A DNA stretch of 64,000 nucleotides, taken from the NCBI GenBank assembly GCA_022478985.1, contig JAKSZP010017373.1, forward strand, positions 1 through 64,000, given 5' to 3'. The stretch comes from Massospora cicadina. Lineage: Eukaryota > Entomophthoromycota > Entomophthoromycetes > Entomophthorales > Entomophthoraceae. The translations under genes and the position numbers were made by a program. Shown here one piece after another: positions 1 to 11,783 of this stretch (the stretch's first letter is position 1; each line of letters starts with the position of its first letter). Below the pieces are notes generated by a model. That model searched no databases. It was not told the origin of the DNA and saw nothing but the letters and a program-made list of their open reading frames with translations.

Positions 1-182
1 AATAGGAGGCTAGGCGTTTTGCATGCCCTTAGTATCAACCTGGGCTTGCTTGGCTTGCACCCAGCGTTGATCTAAGGTGTGCTTCAAGTCAGGCAGAGCC
101 TGAAGCTTCATTTTCTGGGCCTCCTGTCACCCAGCCTTGTTCCTAGTATCAATGCCTACTATCATGTCATCTAACCATGACA
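1..182 (-). mobile_element. Family A LTR, truncated by window edge
   Basis: The sequence matches the first 180 bases (minus-strand orientation) of the solo family A LTR at 18067-18963 and ends in the same TGACA terminus. It interrupts a gag remnant that resumes at 183, so it is an insertion whose other end lies outside the window. On the minus strand it contains the LTR-borne reading frame with the D-Q-R-W-V motif described for families A and H. Confidence 0.8.
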
Positions 183-1860
183 GATGCTTATAAAGGCTTA
201 TTTTAGTTAGATAGGATTTGATCACTCCCAAATTCCTTAATAAGGGCGGTTTTCACTTGAGTCCATATATTGCAAACCTTAAAGTAAGGAACCATGATTT
301 CTTCAGCAAACTGACTTAGACAAGAGTTAATATGCCGTACTTTCTGTTGATTCATCGCCCCATCCATTGATCGTTCATATACAAATAAAATTCGAATGGA
401 TGCTGCCTTCACCAGCTCAAACTTATCCTTAAAGGTAGGTTTGAATGTGGTGGGTTCATTGCTCAAGACATGTACACCTGATATCATGACCAGATCAGCT
501 AAGAGGGTTCAGATTCTGGGATATGAGCTTGAGTGGGAATTTGGTCAACTTGTTGCCTTAAATGCTTGAGGTCCTCCTGTAAATTTTGTACCTATTGAGC
601 AAGATTATAATTTTCAGGCGGTTAATTTAAGCTAGAAATTGCAGTGAGCATCACTTCCTGCTTGTTTTTGAGTACTCTTCATTTAGCGGTTAACCATTTA
701 ATAGAAGCGTTTAACATTGCAAACTAAGTTTCTTGAGTAGTTTGGTTAGCATCGCATAGATAATGAGCATTATCCACGCCATCCAATAAGTTGGTTAAAA
801 GGTAATCTGGGTCAGTTGGAAGGCATTCCAAGGATAAGAAACACCCTTGATATGGCTCATATTTGTGTTTCTAACGCCTGTACTCTTGATAATAGTAGAC
901 TTGAAGGTTCATAGACATGAATTGATAGCGAGGAACCAGGAGGACCAGGAGGACCAGGGGGTCCTTGCAAACCATCGTTACCTGCAGTCACAGGTGGGCC
1001 TGGTTAACCTGCAGGACCTTAAGGACCTCATTCACCAGGAGGTCCCAGGGTTACCAAAGGAGAACTAGGTGGTCCATGAGGACCAGGAGGGCCAAGTCCA
1101 CCTTCTCTGATAGTATCCACAATTTGGACAAGTAGTTGAAGTAACCCGTCAAGCTTAACAAAGTTCTCCTCATGTTGGGACCACAACTTTCCTAGTTGTC
1201 TAGTAATCTCATCCTCAAGGGTATTGATTCAGTGGTGAATAGGATTAGTGACTTCACTATCCTGTTAAGATACTTCTTGGCCAATGTATCCCACAACTCC
1301 AATGTCAATTTTCAAAAAATGGTTATCTAGATCGTTGATTTCCCTTCTATTATTATATATGGCTTCCTGATTATCCTGATCAAAGTTAGAAGCTGTCTCA
1401 TAAAACAAGGATAACTGAGAATGAAATTGTTGCGCCAGAGTCAACTGGCGTTGGATCTCGAGTTGATGCAACCCCAAAATTTGGAGTTTGTGATGAATAG
1501 CAGGATGTACTTACTGCTTGAGGTACTGCTCAGTTCTAGCCAAAACAACTTCAGTATGTTGTGACACCGCTCTATTGTTAAGTCCAACATATTAGCAGCA
1601 ACTCTTGATGCTCAATCTCAATTAAGTAAGCACCAGGATGGATAGCCCCCCCTTATCAAGCCTTTGACCGTTTCTTCTACATCAGTAGTTTTAATTTGAC
1701 AATTATTTTGGTCAGGTCCCTCAATGGACAAGTCCATAGAAGCTCAAAATTGAATATTAATGATATTAGCAGAAGGCATCTCCTGCCTGTTGGATTGTAC
1801 CCATCAGGTGATACTCATTGATTCATCAGAAGAGGGGCTTTCTTCACTAGACATATTCAT
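183..1860 (-). pseudogene. Decayed gag of a dUTPase-family Ty3/gypsy element
   Basis: The part at 203-487 aligns by eye with the gag of element C (52617-53104): a K-V-x-H-I-x-x-C-L-S block, then a block ending near the family A insertion at 182. Gag forms the capsid that packages the element RNA. The best start is the ATG at 1860, about 45 bases inside a primer-binding-like site at 1903-1918. The N-terminal part is far longer than in C and contains a Gly-X-Y collagen-like stretch. Several in-frame stops and shifts break it. Pol is not seen; the family A LTR cuts the gag at its C-terminal end. Assignment as gag is fairly safe; the N-terminal extent is inferred. Confidence 0.65.
930..1100 (-). 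repeat. Collagen-like Gly-X-Y coding stretch in gag remnant
   Basis: Read on the minus strand, this stretch encodes a run of triplets such as GPP, GPH, GPA and three successive GPP units, interrupted by in-frame TGA and TAA codons. It lies in the N-terminal half of the gag remnant. Gly-X-Y repeats form trimeric triple helices in collagens; here they could mediate capsid oligomerisation, but that is inference. Confidence 0.7.
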
Positions 1861-1902
1861 TGTTGTGAAAGTATGTTTTCACCAAGTAAACTTGGAAACA
1901 AA

Positions 1903-1918
1903 CCTGGCATGAGCACCA
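1903..1918 (-). other. Primer-binding-like site
   Basis: The minus strand reads TGGTGCTCATGCCAGG, close to the TGGTGCTCACTACAG site found after the 5' LTR of elements J and B. It lies 43 bases upstream of the putative gag start at 1860, as expected for the primer site of a minus-strand element. The matching LTR should lie at about 1919 onward but is too decayed to delimit. Confidence 0.55.
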
Positions 1919-2499
1919 GTATTGGAATTTTGATAGAAATTACGATGTTCAGGCGCTATGAAGGCTATGAAATAATTAGTTCCGTGGCTCTAGCAAAGAT
2001 AGACACAAGTGCAATGAAGTTATTAGTTCCGTTGCCATAATTGATATAATTGGAAATACAGAATTCTGCATAAGTAGACCAAAATTTAGCTACATGAGAC
2101 AAAAATAGAGGTACTTTATTAGTTAGAAATGAGGTATATTTATAGTAGTAGATTTGTTAGTTCTTCATGAGGATTTTTGGGCTGCACCTGAGGTAAGATC
2201 TTTTCTATTAGATGACCAATACTGCTTTTTATTATTGCTATACTTGTGATGGTCAGATCTGATAAGGTTCTTATTAGATGAGATTGACCTTCTTGTGTGA
2301 TGTTTTGCCCCATAGGATTTTTTAGCCTCATCCTTCAGATGAGGCTAATAACTCCAAATAGTTGATTGTCAGTCTATCCAAGAATTAGATATCTCTAATG
2401 GGAAGTTTACAATTTTATTAGATCAAGATACCAAGTCTCAATCTTGAGTAATTTTAATCATCACAGTTGAATCCCCAACAATCATAGTAAGCTTTCTTA
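1919..2499. other. Probable decayed LTR, no gene
   Basis: The stretch lies just upstream (minus strand) of a primer-binding-like site, so it should contain the 5' LTR of the gag remnant at 183-1860. A TATA-like sequence is present near 2130-2145 on the minus strand. I cannot place the outer LTR edge, and short frames here look accidental. Confidence 0.35.
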
Positions 2500-4225
2500 T
2501 CGCCAATTACTAGTTTTTATTAACAGGTTGATTGTTCTTTTTCCATTTATTGATTATTAGCATTAATTTCCATGCCTAACATAAAATTGTGCTGAAATAT
2601 CAGGATATACCTTTGATTAAATTAATGTGAAGTGGAAATTTCAGTATACTCAAGCTTCAACTTGATCAATTGTCCACATTCTTGGCGCTTTGTGCCTTTT
2701 AAGCCAGTTGACTAGCATAAGGCTAAGGGTTCTCCTTATCTATTTCTGGATCAATAATTTTTTTGCTTATGTCTCATGACATAATTTACATTTTTAGTTA
2801 AAAATGTTACAGTGGATCCTCTCCCGTTTTTCTACAAACAAGTCTGACTATCTAATCTTTCTGTGAAGATATCTGATGGAATGGGCTTTTCTGCAGTACA
2901 GATTGTTCTATATCTAGACCGCTGATTCTTTTCCTAATCCTTGCCAGTTTCCTTCACTTGAGGAAAGACAATATTCACAGATCTTTAGGCCTCCTCCCCA
3001 ACGTTGGGCAAAAAAATGTCTAGCTATACCACATTATGACAGCGATTCTGAAGTTTTATCTGTCCACTTTGACATATCATGGGGTTTCATAATGAATCTT
3101 TATTTAAAATTATTATTTATGTCACTGAATTTCCAAAATTTCTTATCTACATTGGTGGTGTTTTATTTGGGAGTTTGATTAGGCGCTTTGAATGTCAAGC
3201 TTAACCTTGTCAGATACTTCACCATTTGTGAAGTGGAAGTTTTGGTTATCAACACCATAATCATAGCTCAATGCAAATCTCTGTAGGCCTAAGTGCCTTC
3301 TGAATGGCAATATAAAAACTAAAGTTTTATAGCAAATTTTCATCTGCCAGGATTTGTGCTTCCTGATAAAAATACTTAGCAAAAGTGATAAAGCTCTCGT
3401 CCTTTATAAAATATATACCCATGAACTCCTGTTTGTGGCTAGCCATCCATTTAGGGCTGCAAAATAGATTCATGATTTCCTACTTGACATCTTTGTATGT
3501 CCAACTAACCCATCTAGGTGTGGCACCACCAATTTTTGACAATTGGTGCCTAAACAGTTTATAACTGTTACCGCTTTTGTGGTCGCCATATTTAAACTTT
3601 GGTAATTTGAAAAGACAAAATAAATTTGGGCGTTACCCTGGTACAAAATGTGGTGTTTAGATTATTTCAAGTTCCTCAGTCAATAGTGTGACAGGGTGAC
3701 TTGACCAATCACCATACCAACTAATGGGGTAAAAATAAGTCATTTCCACTAAAGTGATGCATAAACCCTTAGAATATATCTTGAGGCTGTAATTTTCCAA
3801 CAAATCTTTCTACTTCTAAATCATTTTTCAACTACATCCTCCTCCATCTAAGTGCAATTGCAATTATAATTTTCAAGGTCTTGTAACCTCTTTGATATTT
3901 GCATTACATCATTATACATCTGATGAGATCCTTCTTTGTCTGCTTCCCATGCAGCCTTCTAGAACATTAGTTCTTTGATTACTTAATCTTCTTCCTCTTC
4001 AAGGAGGTGACTTTTCCATATAGATCATTATTACCTTCTAAACCTGCTCTATTTCTTACTCAGCTTTCATTATTTGCTCTTGTAAAGTAGTCAAATTGGA
4101 TTGTGACGCCAATTTAAAGTATTCATATTCACTGTCTCCAGCTCTCACCACTGAATACAAAACTTCGTTCATATAACTCATGTTGCAGATAACTCTGAAG
4201 CTCTATGTGGCCATAAATCTCAACT
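2500..4225 (-). pseudogene. Gag to protease remnant related to element B
   Basis: Although no frame stays open for long, the order of protein blocks follows element B (37404-39050). A K-D-E-S block followed by F-Y-Q-E-x-Q-I-L-A near 3400-3330 matches B gag near 38190-38240. A Y-R-D-L-H block and a T-S-Q-M-V block follow at 3290-3200. A D-P-E-I block near 2750 corresponds to the start of B pol at about 38840. The region has many stops and small insertions or deletions. Reverse transcriptase and integrase are absent. A primer-binding-like site at 4228-4245 lies directly upstream. This is a dead partial copy of the B lineage in the opposite orientation. Confidence 0.65.
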
Positions 4226-4227
4226 GC

Positions 4228-4245
4228 CCACTGTAGTGAGCACCA
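4228..4245 (-). other. Primer-binding-like site of minus-strand element
   Basis: The minus strand reads TGGTGCTCACTACAGTGG, almost identical to the site after the 5' LTR of element B (37360-37377). Two bases beyond it on the plus strand, TGTAAAC at 4248 would be the inner edge of the 5' LTR. The primer tRNA is not identified. Confidence 0.65.
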
Positions 4246-4247
4246 TA

Positions 4248-5318
4248 TGTAAACTTTTTAGGGGTTAATTTATAAAATCATTTGTGATTAAATTTAATAA
4301 AGCTAAGGTGGGCTGATAGCTGTACAAGAGAACTATTCAGTTGAGTTTTCTCATGATAAATGGTATTAATCTCGCTTAGGTATTCTCTGACAGGAAGGTA
4401 CTAAGAACCTTTCTCCAGAGAACTTGAAAGTGATCAATACAAGTGAAACTATCCCTTTTTACTCTTAAATAAGAGCTGGAGCCCAAGATAAAGTAGATAC
4501 TTGATACTATCTCTTATACTCTTCCATAAGAGACCATTAAAATTGCATTATTATATAAATATTTTTACAAAGTGGTATGTCTTTATTTAAATAAAAAGGA
4601 GGTTTATATAGGGATTCAGTGCCCAACTTTTTGGTTGGCGCCCCAATTGGAATAGTATTTTTTGAAATGACGTTTTTTATTACCATCTTCTTTAAGGCTA
4701 AATAATCTTAGGTCAAATTAGCTCCAACTCTTGTCCTAATGAGTTATTTATCTACTAGGGACTATGCACGTTGGTCTTAATTATAGGAGTGACAGAGTAT
4801 TAAGCACACTTTATTTAATCAAACAAGCAAACGTATATAGTTGTTATGGGGGCATGGTTTCAGCATGGGTATTGACCATCAAGATTAGCATGATCTTTCT
4901 AAAAGTCTCATATGAGCCAAAGCCTTTAATTGAGGAGGGAGGGACCCTTTGTCACTCTCATGGTGGGTTACAGCATCATTTCAGCATTTTGGTTCCTTTG
5001 GTACAATGGTCTGATCACAGGTATCATTGATTGATAGCTTCTGAAGTTTTTTGGAAGCTTCATGTAAATCTTGATCCTCATCTGGACTTATTTGATTTTT
5101 CATTTTCTAATAGCATCCGCTGCCAATGAATTTTAGCTCTAAGGAGTCATCTCAAATGGTGCAAATTTTATTAACCTAATTGTGTCAACCACTAGCTATA
5201 TTATGACCATTTATGGGTTGGATTTAGAATTAGCATGTTTCAATACCTTAATCCAACTCCAGAAGATTAATCTTTCCAATCTAGAAAACTGTTTAAGTAT
5301 TGGTACCGTTTACCCATT
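4248..5318 (-). mobile_element. Probable 5' LTR of a B-related element, split by a solo LTR
   Basis: It starts with TGTAAAC next to the primer-binding-like site, as expected for the inner edge of a minus-strand 5' LTR. At 5319 it is interrupted by a family B solo LTR and should continue after 6440, but I cannot find its outer end. Two short plus-strand frames (4764-5030 and 5182-5424) have no recognisable motif and the second runs into the solo LTR, so I treat them as accidental. Confidence 0.4.
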
Positions 5319-6435
5319 TGTAAAAATTTATATGTTTGGTTACTTCTCGGCCAATAACCCCTATAAACTTATTACTTCACAGGTTTGGTTCTTGTGCAAT
5401 ATGTCCGCGTTGTATAATATTTGATATTATTGATTGATGATAGTATGATGACTATTATCCATAGTTGAGTGGAATTCTTAGATCTTGGCCTAACGCTCAG
5501 CCAGTATTCCCGCTTGAAATACTTGAGATGTCTTGATATAGGGATTCATTCCCTCGTTCTGTCCAACCTGATCTTCTCTGAGATTCCCTGGTGACAGTTT
5601 TTTGGTCCAACACACAATTGGCAGCATTCCCCTATTGTTTCTCCTTCTTCTCTAGATCACCGCTCATATCTTTACTCTTTTCCTTAAAGAGGATCCAAAT
5701 TATTGCACACAGCAATAATATTCTTGAGAAGAATAGAGCAATTGAAAGCTGATAAAGTTTACTACTTAAAACCATATACTAGATGATAACTCCTTTTTTA
5801 TTATAAGTGAATTCTAGGGAATTTATAGTGGGGATTAGGGCGTGTAACCCTTGATTGACACCTCTTCGATGAAATGGCAGCCATTTCCATTGAATCACCC
5901 ATCCTCGTCTCAGCAGCGATGGTCTTCCCCATACTGGCTAGGATTCCGTAGTTGGACATCCTTGAGACCTAAATGGAAAGAGTCAGAAAATGTGTCCCTA
6001 ATGTTTTCCTTTTGATCCAAGTGAACCAATCATATTTGGCTAGTGGCCTGATTAGGTAATGGTACTTATTACTTATTAAGGCAGGTCACAAAATAACTGG
6101 TCAATACGCTAGTTGCAGGCGGCATCACTCGCCTCACAACTTACTACTTACATTCCCAATCTGTTGATGAAACCCAACCGATCCCAATATATACACCTGA
6201 TAGTTAATCACTATCAGATGTCTCTATTTCTTCAGCAACACTTCTCAACGAGATTTTTAGTATTTGTCCAGATTGATCCCCAATGTATATAACCAGTCAA
6301 GTATCTTAAAATCCCATGAACATAGTTACTCTGAAATCAGGGTCAACTGATTTCCAATTCACCTCACCTTAAGAATTATCCCCTAGTGATTCCTGGTAAT
6401 CTAGCAGTCTGGGAATATGGGCAAAAACCCTAACA
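5319..6435 (-). mobile_element. Solo LTR, family B, TSD ccatt
   Basis: The reverse complement begins TGTTAGGGTTTTTGCCC and ends TTTTTACA. It follows the family B LTRs at 36191-37356 and 44637-45805 throughout. It is flanked by perfect 5-bp duplications, ccatt at 5314-5318 and 6436-6440. No internal region is present, so recombination between the two LTRs of a full element has removed it. It differs from the paired B LTRs at many more positions than they differ from each other, so it is an older insertion. Confidence 0.9.
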
Positions 6436-6440
6436 CCATT

Positions 6441-6960
6441 AATAAAAGGTAGCATCACTCAGGTAAACTGCAAGTTACTGTCAACAAAAGCGTAATTTGC
6501 TTCAGAAACTCCAAAACATCACTGTTGATTGGTGACAAATCCTAATTAGTCCATTTAAGAAGGTTAATCGCTGATAATCAAAAGCAACAATCAAAAAATT
6601 TATAAACGTTGTCAAGGATCATCCCTGATAAGCTAGTAATAGTTGTGATTGGAATCATATCCTAACATATTAATAATTATTGATTTATAGGGAAACTAAT
6701 TCAAACAATAGTTATTGGTCATTAATATTTCTAACATCCTCTAAAGTTTCTTATTATTAAACCAAATAAAAGTTAGATAAAACAGATTTTTACCTTAATC
6801 AGCACAGCAGGCAAATGTGGGCATTCAAGAACTACTGACACAGTTAAAGTAAACTTTATGACATTAGAGCATATAGATGACAGTATGGAATAACAGTAAC
6901 ATTATATATTCAATTTTACTTTCTAGAGACCATTTTTAACCTCAATATTAACTAGACATT
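6441..6960. other. No gene; AT-rich element-derived or spacer DNA
   Basis: No reading frame, tRNA or repeat is recognisable. It may include the remaining part of the LTR that begins at 4248, but I cannot align it. Confidence 0.4.
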
Positions 6961-7090
6961 AGGGTGGTTAGCTGAGCAGGTAAAATTGCTTCCACCCGTA
7001 ATGCAGGTTTTGAGTTTGAAACCTGTACTGGCTATAAAACATTCTCAGTGTGGTATATTTGTCTCAAATGACCCACCTCAAATAATTTTA
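6961..7090 (+). mobile_element. tRNA-derived SINE, copy 1
   Basis: It carries a Pol III A box, TAGCTGAGCAGG at 6969-6980, and a B box-like GAGTTTGAAACC at 7012-7023, 31 bases apart as in tRNA genes. The B box differs from the expected GAGTTCGAAACC by a TG at the CpG. The 3' half matches copy 2 at 7255-7395 (the shared string CTCAGTGTGGT and beyond). Only a weak 6-bp flank match, tagaca at 6953-6958 and 7096-7101, suggests a TSD. Confidence 0.75.
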
Positions 7091-7254
7091 TTGATTAGAC
7101 AGTCATACTATAATTTGTTAACATGAAGCTGTACAGTCATTAGATACTAAAAAGTATGCACAAATATATACCCTTATACAAACCGCGTCTATATAAGATG
7201 ATAGTTTTAGAAAAGCATATTAATGCACCATGAAAACCTAAATGGCTTATCTGA

Positions 7255-7395
7255 GAGGAGTGGTAACATAGCGGGGTGGCTCATGCTCTATTCTGGATCA
7301 GGTTTTGATTGAAATGAGTTCAAAACCAGCACAGGCTAAAAAACTCAGTGTGGTTATTTGTCCCAAGGTCAACCCACCTCGTTTACTTTTACCTT
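7255..7395 (+). mobile_element. tRNA-derived SINE, copy 2, 16-bp TSD
   Basis: This 141-bp insert is flanked by perfect 16-bp direct repeats, taaatggcttatctga at 7239-7254 and 7396-7411. An A box-like TAGCGGGGTGG lies at 7269-7279 and a B box-like GAGTTCAAAACC at 7316-7327; the CpG expected in the B box is here CA, whereas copy 1 has TG. The 3' end TGTCCCAAGGTC...CCTCGTTTA (7359-7385) resembles the 3' end of the SINE at 24439-24725. A long TSD with no LTR indicates LINE-dependent insertion. Confidence 0.9.
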
Positions 7396-7627
7396 TAAAT
7401 GGCTTATCTGATAAGTTAACTTGGTCTAATAATATGAAAAATAACTAAAAGGCACATCACACCTATCTTGATGGCTACTGATAAACAATAAGAAATGGTG
7501 AGAAAAGCGTATAAAATCATTGGTTGTCTATATAATCTTATAGCATACAACAGAATATCTCAGATTCTTTTAATGCAGCTCTGTGAAAACATGTTCTCAA
7601 GGATATTGCTTATATGCAATTGCAGCC

Positions 7628-8390
7628 TATCAGACTTTTAAGAGTCTGATATTGTGAGAAAAGTGTTTTTATAAGAATAATGATAATATCAGCCAAAGAA
7701 CCCTGGCCAATTACAGTGAAACCTCTCAACAGGGGTAATACTTTTATAAATGCTCCTCGGCCCAGTAGCACAAGTTTAAGTTGTCATATTGCACAAACCA
7801 TGTGGTGATTTCAGGGAAGTTCATCTGAGGTTCTTTCTGGACAACTTTTATCTTACTTCAAACACCTTAGCGGAGACCACCCCCTTTTATAGGCTTGGAG
7901 GGGATCACACAAGGTGCAACTATTTTCTCCATGGTGATTTGCTCAAATATATTAAATCTTTGCCTCATGGACTTTTCCTACTTACTCTTGACCCTCCATA
8001 GGCCATTCCATCAAAAAGATGTGAGCTTTGAGAGCTCCAATAGAGTGAACACACATATTTCCTAAATATGCTCAAAGCTAATAATGAATTTATGCCTATT
8101 TCACTTCAGTCCTTGAGTATTTTAAAATACTAAGCAGTGAGGTCAATATAGGGTTTTCTTCTTTTTTAGTACTAGATGGTATAGGGTTCTCTTCTTGACC
8201 CTCTCGTCACAACTAATAAAATCTCATAAAACCAACCTTTTATATAAAAGTATAAGTATTATTATTTTAACTAGTGGTCAAAAAACCCTTTATTTATTTT
8301 GGCAGTTGAGAAAAATACTTCTCCTGAAATATTGTTGAAATCAGGGGCTTATTACCACCAGCAATCATATATTCTGCCCAAATTCCAACA
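7628..8390 (+). mobile_element. 5' LTR of element J
   Basis: It begins TATCAGAC (a TG-to-TA change of the expected TGTCA start) and ends ATTCCAACA. It aligns along its length with the 3' LTR at 22308-23034. The primer-binding-like site follows two bases later. Confidence 0.85.
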
Positions 8391-8392
8391 AA

Positions 8393-8407
8393 TGGTGCTC
8401 ACTACAG
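8393..8407 (+). other. Primer-binding-like site of element J
   Basis: TGGTGCTCACTACAG sits two bases after the 5' LTR. The same sequence lies at the same place in element B, and close variants occur in C and D, so it is functionally conserved across these families. It would pair with a tRNA ending CTGTAGTGAGCACCA; I cannot name that tRNA from this window. Confidence 0.75.
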
Positions 8408-8435
8408 TTGGTAGTACACCACAAAAACATTTAAA

Positions 8436-10035
8436 ATGGAGAATGTGGGGGTAATTAACCAACACAACCTCCCCGCTGCCTCTGATCCCCAGCTAGATAT
8501 TTCAACACAACAGCTAGCTAGCGCACTGTATCAACTTGAATAATTTGAACAGCGCGTTTTCCGGGATTCTCATGAGGCTTCTTTAATTATCTCTAAACCC
8601 CCTTTCAAAGCCATAGTTACCCCCAGGTGAGGGTAGAATAGCCTCGTTCCTCTTCGTTTTAGAGGCTTTTATGGAAGGGGCAACAAATCCCCAAAAATAA
8701 AGCATATCCTCACCTGCCTCAAACGCTTTGCCCAAGAGGTGATGGTGCCTTATATGGACACCCTTGAAACTTGCAGAGTTAAAAAAAGCCCTCATTGAAG
8801 ACTTTGGCTCAGTAAAAAGTTTGATTAGGAAGAATCAGGCATTTAAGTGACTCAGCATGAAAAATGGAGAATTGCTCGCCATTTTTGTTGAATGGTTTTA
8901 TGGTGAATCCCAGCCTTTGTGCCTGCAAAAATGTTACCTTTTGATGATGCTCTGGCGGCCATTCTGACTGGCTTAGCTTCTCACCCTTCTATAGCTCATC
9001 ATCTTATCTCTGTAAAACGTCACCTCTGAACTATCTATGATATTAAGGAGACTCTGTTGGAGGTTTCAGATATCTATAACGCTGAAGCTACTTCAGGTGT
9101 TGGGTCAAACCCCCAGGTTCTAACCATCGATAATTACTCAACCGTACCCCACCAAAGGAGGCTATTATGATACCTATGGGCCCCCCTATGCTGGTTACTA
9201 CTCTAAGCCCAGCACCTGTGGTGCAGCTCAAACCTGATCTTCCTCCACCCAGCTAACCTGAGGTTCTCAAGCTAGTAAGTCAGAGTGCTTCATTTTGTAT
9301 GGGGCAGCGCAATCCTGCCCCCACCTTACACCAAGGTTCTCTTTTGTCAATCAATGAACCTCTCCAAGTGGTCTGAAAGCCTGCTCATAAGCGTAAACAC
9401 CTCTCTTAGGTTACATTCTCCCTTGCCTATAATGGGTTAAATGACCAGGTCATAAAAGCTAAACTGCCTACTTCTCCAATGCACACAGCTGCTGATCGAC
9501 CCAAAGCTGTCATAGTTAAAGTATTCACCTCCCAGGCGCTATCTCCCTCAACCTTCCTCCATTCAACTCTAGTCTGAAACCTGTAGCCATGGGGCAGTCC
9601 AAACCCACTACTTAAAGGTCGACAATAAATCCAGGAAAAATACAGCGCCTCCTTTAAAATGATTAGGGTTGAGGAGCAGCCTCAGGGCCTCTCCTGCATC
9701 TAGGATTGCCTTGATCCTACCCCTAGTCCTAGGGGCTCCCTGATGTGCATTGAAACCCCCTCCAATAATAATTCTGGAGGGGGTTGTGAAGATGCCGGTC
9801 ACTATGTTCTAGGATCCCCAAGTGAAATGGAGGTACAAGACAGGTTGAATCCAGAAAGAGTGTATATAGTTAGTATACCCCGCAGAACATATTTTTATCA
9901 GGCTCTGAGGGGTCTGAAAGTTATTGATACCGCCAGTGACGCAGACAAGCTCATTTCCACCCTGATCCAATCCACTCAGAGTGTGCATACACTGCAGTCT
10001 ATCCGAGATAAATACCCTGAAACTGCCAAATGACT
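8436..10035 (+). pseudogene. Element J gag and protease leader, decayed
   Basis: The ATG at 8436 opens a frame whose first blocks (Q-Q-L-A-S-A-L near residue 25) match the gag of element D (61250 down). Gag builds the capsid. No CCHC zinc knuckle is visible. The later part at 9743-10033 is open and carries D-T-A-S-D-A-D and Q-S-V-H-T-L-Q-x-I blocks, also present before the protease in D at 59983-59840. In-frame TAA, TGA and frameshifts occur throughout. Confidence 0.65.
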
Positions 10036-10084
10036 TTCTTCTACTCTGCTGCTGAAAGCTGTCCTCGCTCTTCCCCCTACTTGG

Positions 10085-10760
10085 GAGTAACAACCAAAGT
10101 GGAGGTTGTTGTCAACGGATTACAAGTCATTGTTATCCTTGACACCAGATCCCCTGTGAACGTTGTATTATCAAAGTTATAAAAAATTAAACTGGCCTTT
10201 GACATCGACTATACCCAATAGTTTGGCACTGCTGTTCCAACTAAAACTCGCGCTATTGGGGCTTACTCATCTTTACCCATCCGATTTGGTAAACTCCTCC
10301 TCTTGGCCCCCACAGTGGCTTTAGATAACAATACCTACCACATGAGCATTGGTACTCAGTTTATACTCGAGTATGATGGGTTTATCAATCTGAAGCACGG
10401 CTATCTCTTCCTGCTTAACTAAGAGGTTCCCCTGATTTTGTCCAGCAATGAGATTAATAAAAAGGAATACGCTTGCACCGTTGAGTATCCTTTCTCCTCC
10501 TTATCCCTACACTACATGACGGCTGGGCAGAATACAAAGATGTTGCATCAATCAGTGGACGCCCTAGAGGAAATTTCCGTTTTGTGCAGCCTAAGAGGTG
10601 TTTATTAAAGCGGGTGAACAAAGGGTGATTGACTCCAAGTTTACCCTGAAAATCCCCCACAACTGCTTGCTTCGCATAACCAGCACTATGGAATCAGTAC
10701 CTTAGAGCCTTATATTTCCCGGCATCCTAGACCAGCCTACCAACGACCTAGCTATATCCT
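10085..10760 (+). pseudogene. Element J protease and dUTPase-like domain
   Basis: The protease active-site region reads I-L-D-T-R-S-P near 10138-10155, where D-T-G would be expected; the Gly is now Arg. A block G-A-Y-S-S-L-P-I follows near 10260, as in element C. From about 10600 a segment with I-K-A-G-E-Q-R-V-I-D and I-P-H-N-C-L-L-R corresponds to the central strands of a trimeric dUTPase fold, as in C (54327-54640). Several stops follow before the frame reopens at 10762. Known dUTPases hydrolyse dUTP; this copy is broken and unlikely to be active. Confidence 0.6.
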
Positions 10761-10761
10761 A

Positions 10762-11778
10762 TTGGAGATTTTTACTAATAAGGACATGGTTGTAAAGAAA
10801 CACCAGGAGATTGGTAAAGGTCTTCTGATCTCAGTTAAGGAGATTGACCAGGTCCACTGCATTGAGTCTATGTCAGATATGGGCCTGCCTGCTGTCAAAT
10901 CGTTATATACGTTGTCTGACATTCATATCTCCGATGACTATCCTCTGCAGAACTGGAAAAGTCCAAGCCTTGTTAGATGCCTACAGCAACATATTCTCTA
11001 AATCTGAGAACAACTATAGTCATATGAAGGTTTGGAGTCATACAATCGACATTGGGGATGCTAGTCCTATCTTATCCAAACCATATCGTAAGTCAATAGT
11101 AAAGGAGCAATAAATGAGATTGGAGCTCAAACAACTACTAGACGCTGGGCTCCTGGTACCTTTGCGAAGCCCCTGGTCGTCACCTCTCTTCCTTATAAAA
11201 ATGAAAAATGGCATTCATTGGGTTGTGATGGACCAATGCTGGATAGACAACCTCACAAAGAAGGTTAGTTACCCTATCCCTCTCATTGATGACGTCCTAG
11301 CACAGCTCTATGGATCTAAGTCTTCTCAGCTATGGACTTTGTCAGAGGCTATTGGCAGAAGGACCTCTCTCCCCAAAATCAGTAGAAATGTGCTCTGATT
11401 TGCAGCGAAGGTCTATTCCAGCCCACCTGACTACCTCAGGGTTATTAAATGTGCCTGAAACTTTCCAGCGAGCCATGGATCACATCTTGCAGGACCTCAA
11501 GTTAAGTTGCGTCATCCTCTATCTTGATGACTTCACAGTTTTAATAAAGATCTTTAATGACCATCTTACTCATCTGCAATAAAGTCTTTCAACGCTTGCG
11601 ATAGTCAAACAATAAATTAAAGCCCTCAAAGTGCACGTTTTTAGAAAAAGTTAGATTTCTTTGGCCACACCATCTCACAGGACTGGATTCAACCCCTCCA
11701 AGACAAGTTTGAGGCTATATCCAAAATGGCTGCTCCCAAAACCCTGTGCGATATCCAGGTACTCTTGGGTATGATAAG
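10762..11778 (+). pseudogene. Element J reverse transcriptase, first part
   Basis: Recognisable RT blocks include L-L-D-A-G-L-L-V-P (11135-11165), S-A-M-D-F with the motif A Asp (about 11330) and Y-L-D-D (about 11520), the catalytic pair. The frame is shifted several times. The domain stops at 11778 where element F has inserted and continues at 20003. RT copies element RNA into DNA. Confidence 0.75.
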
Positions 11779-11783
11779 GTATT

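Noticed and set aside
930..1100. Host collagen-like gene
   Set aside because: The stretch is continuous with a gag remnant, has in-frame stops and no signal peptide.
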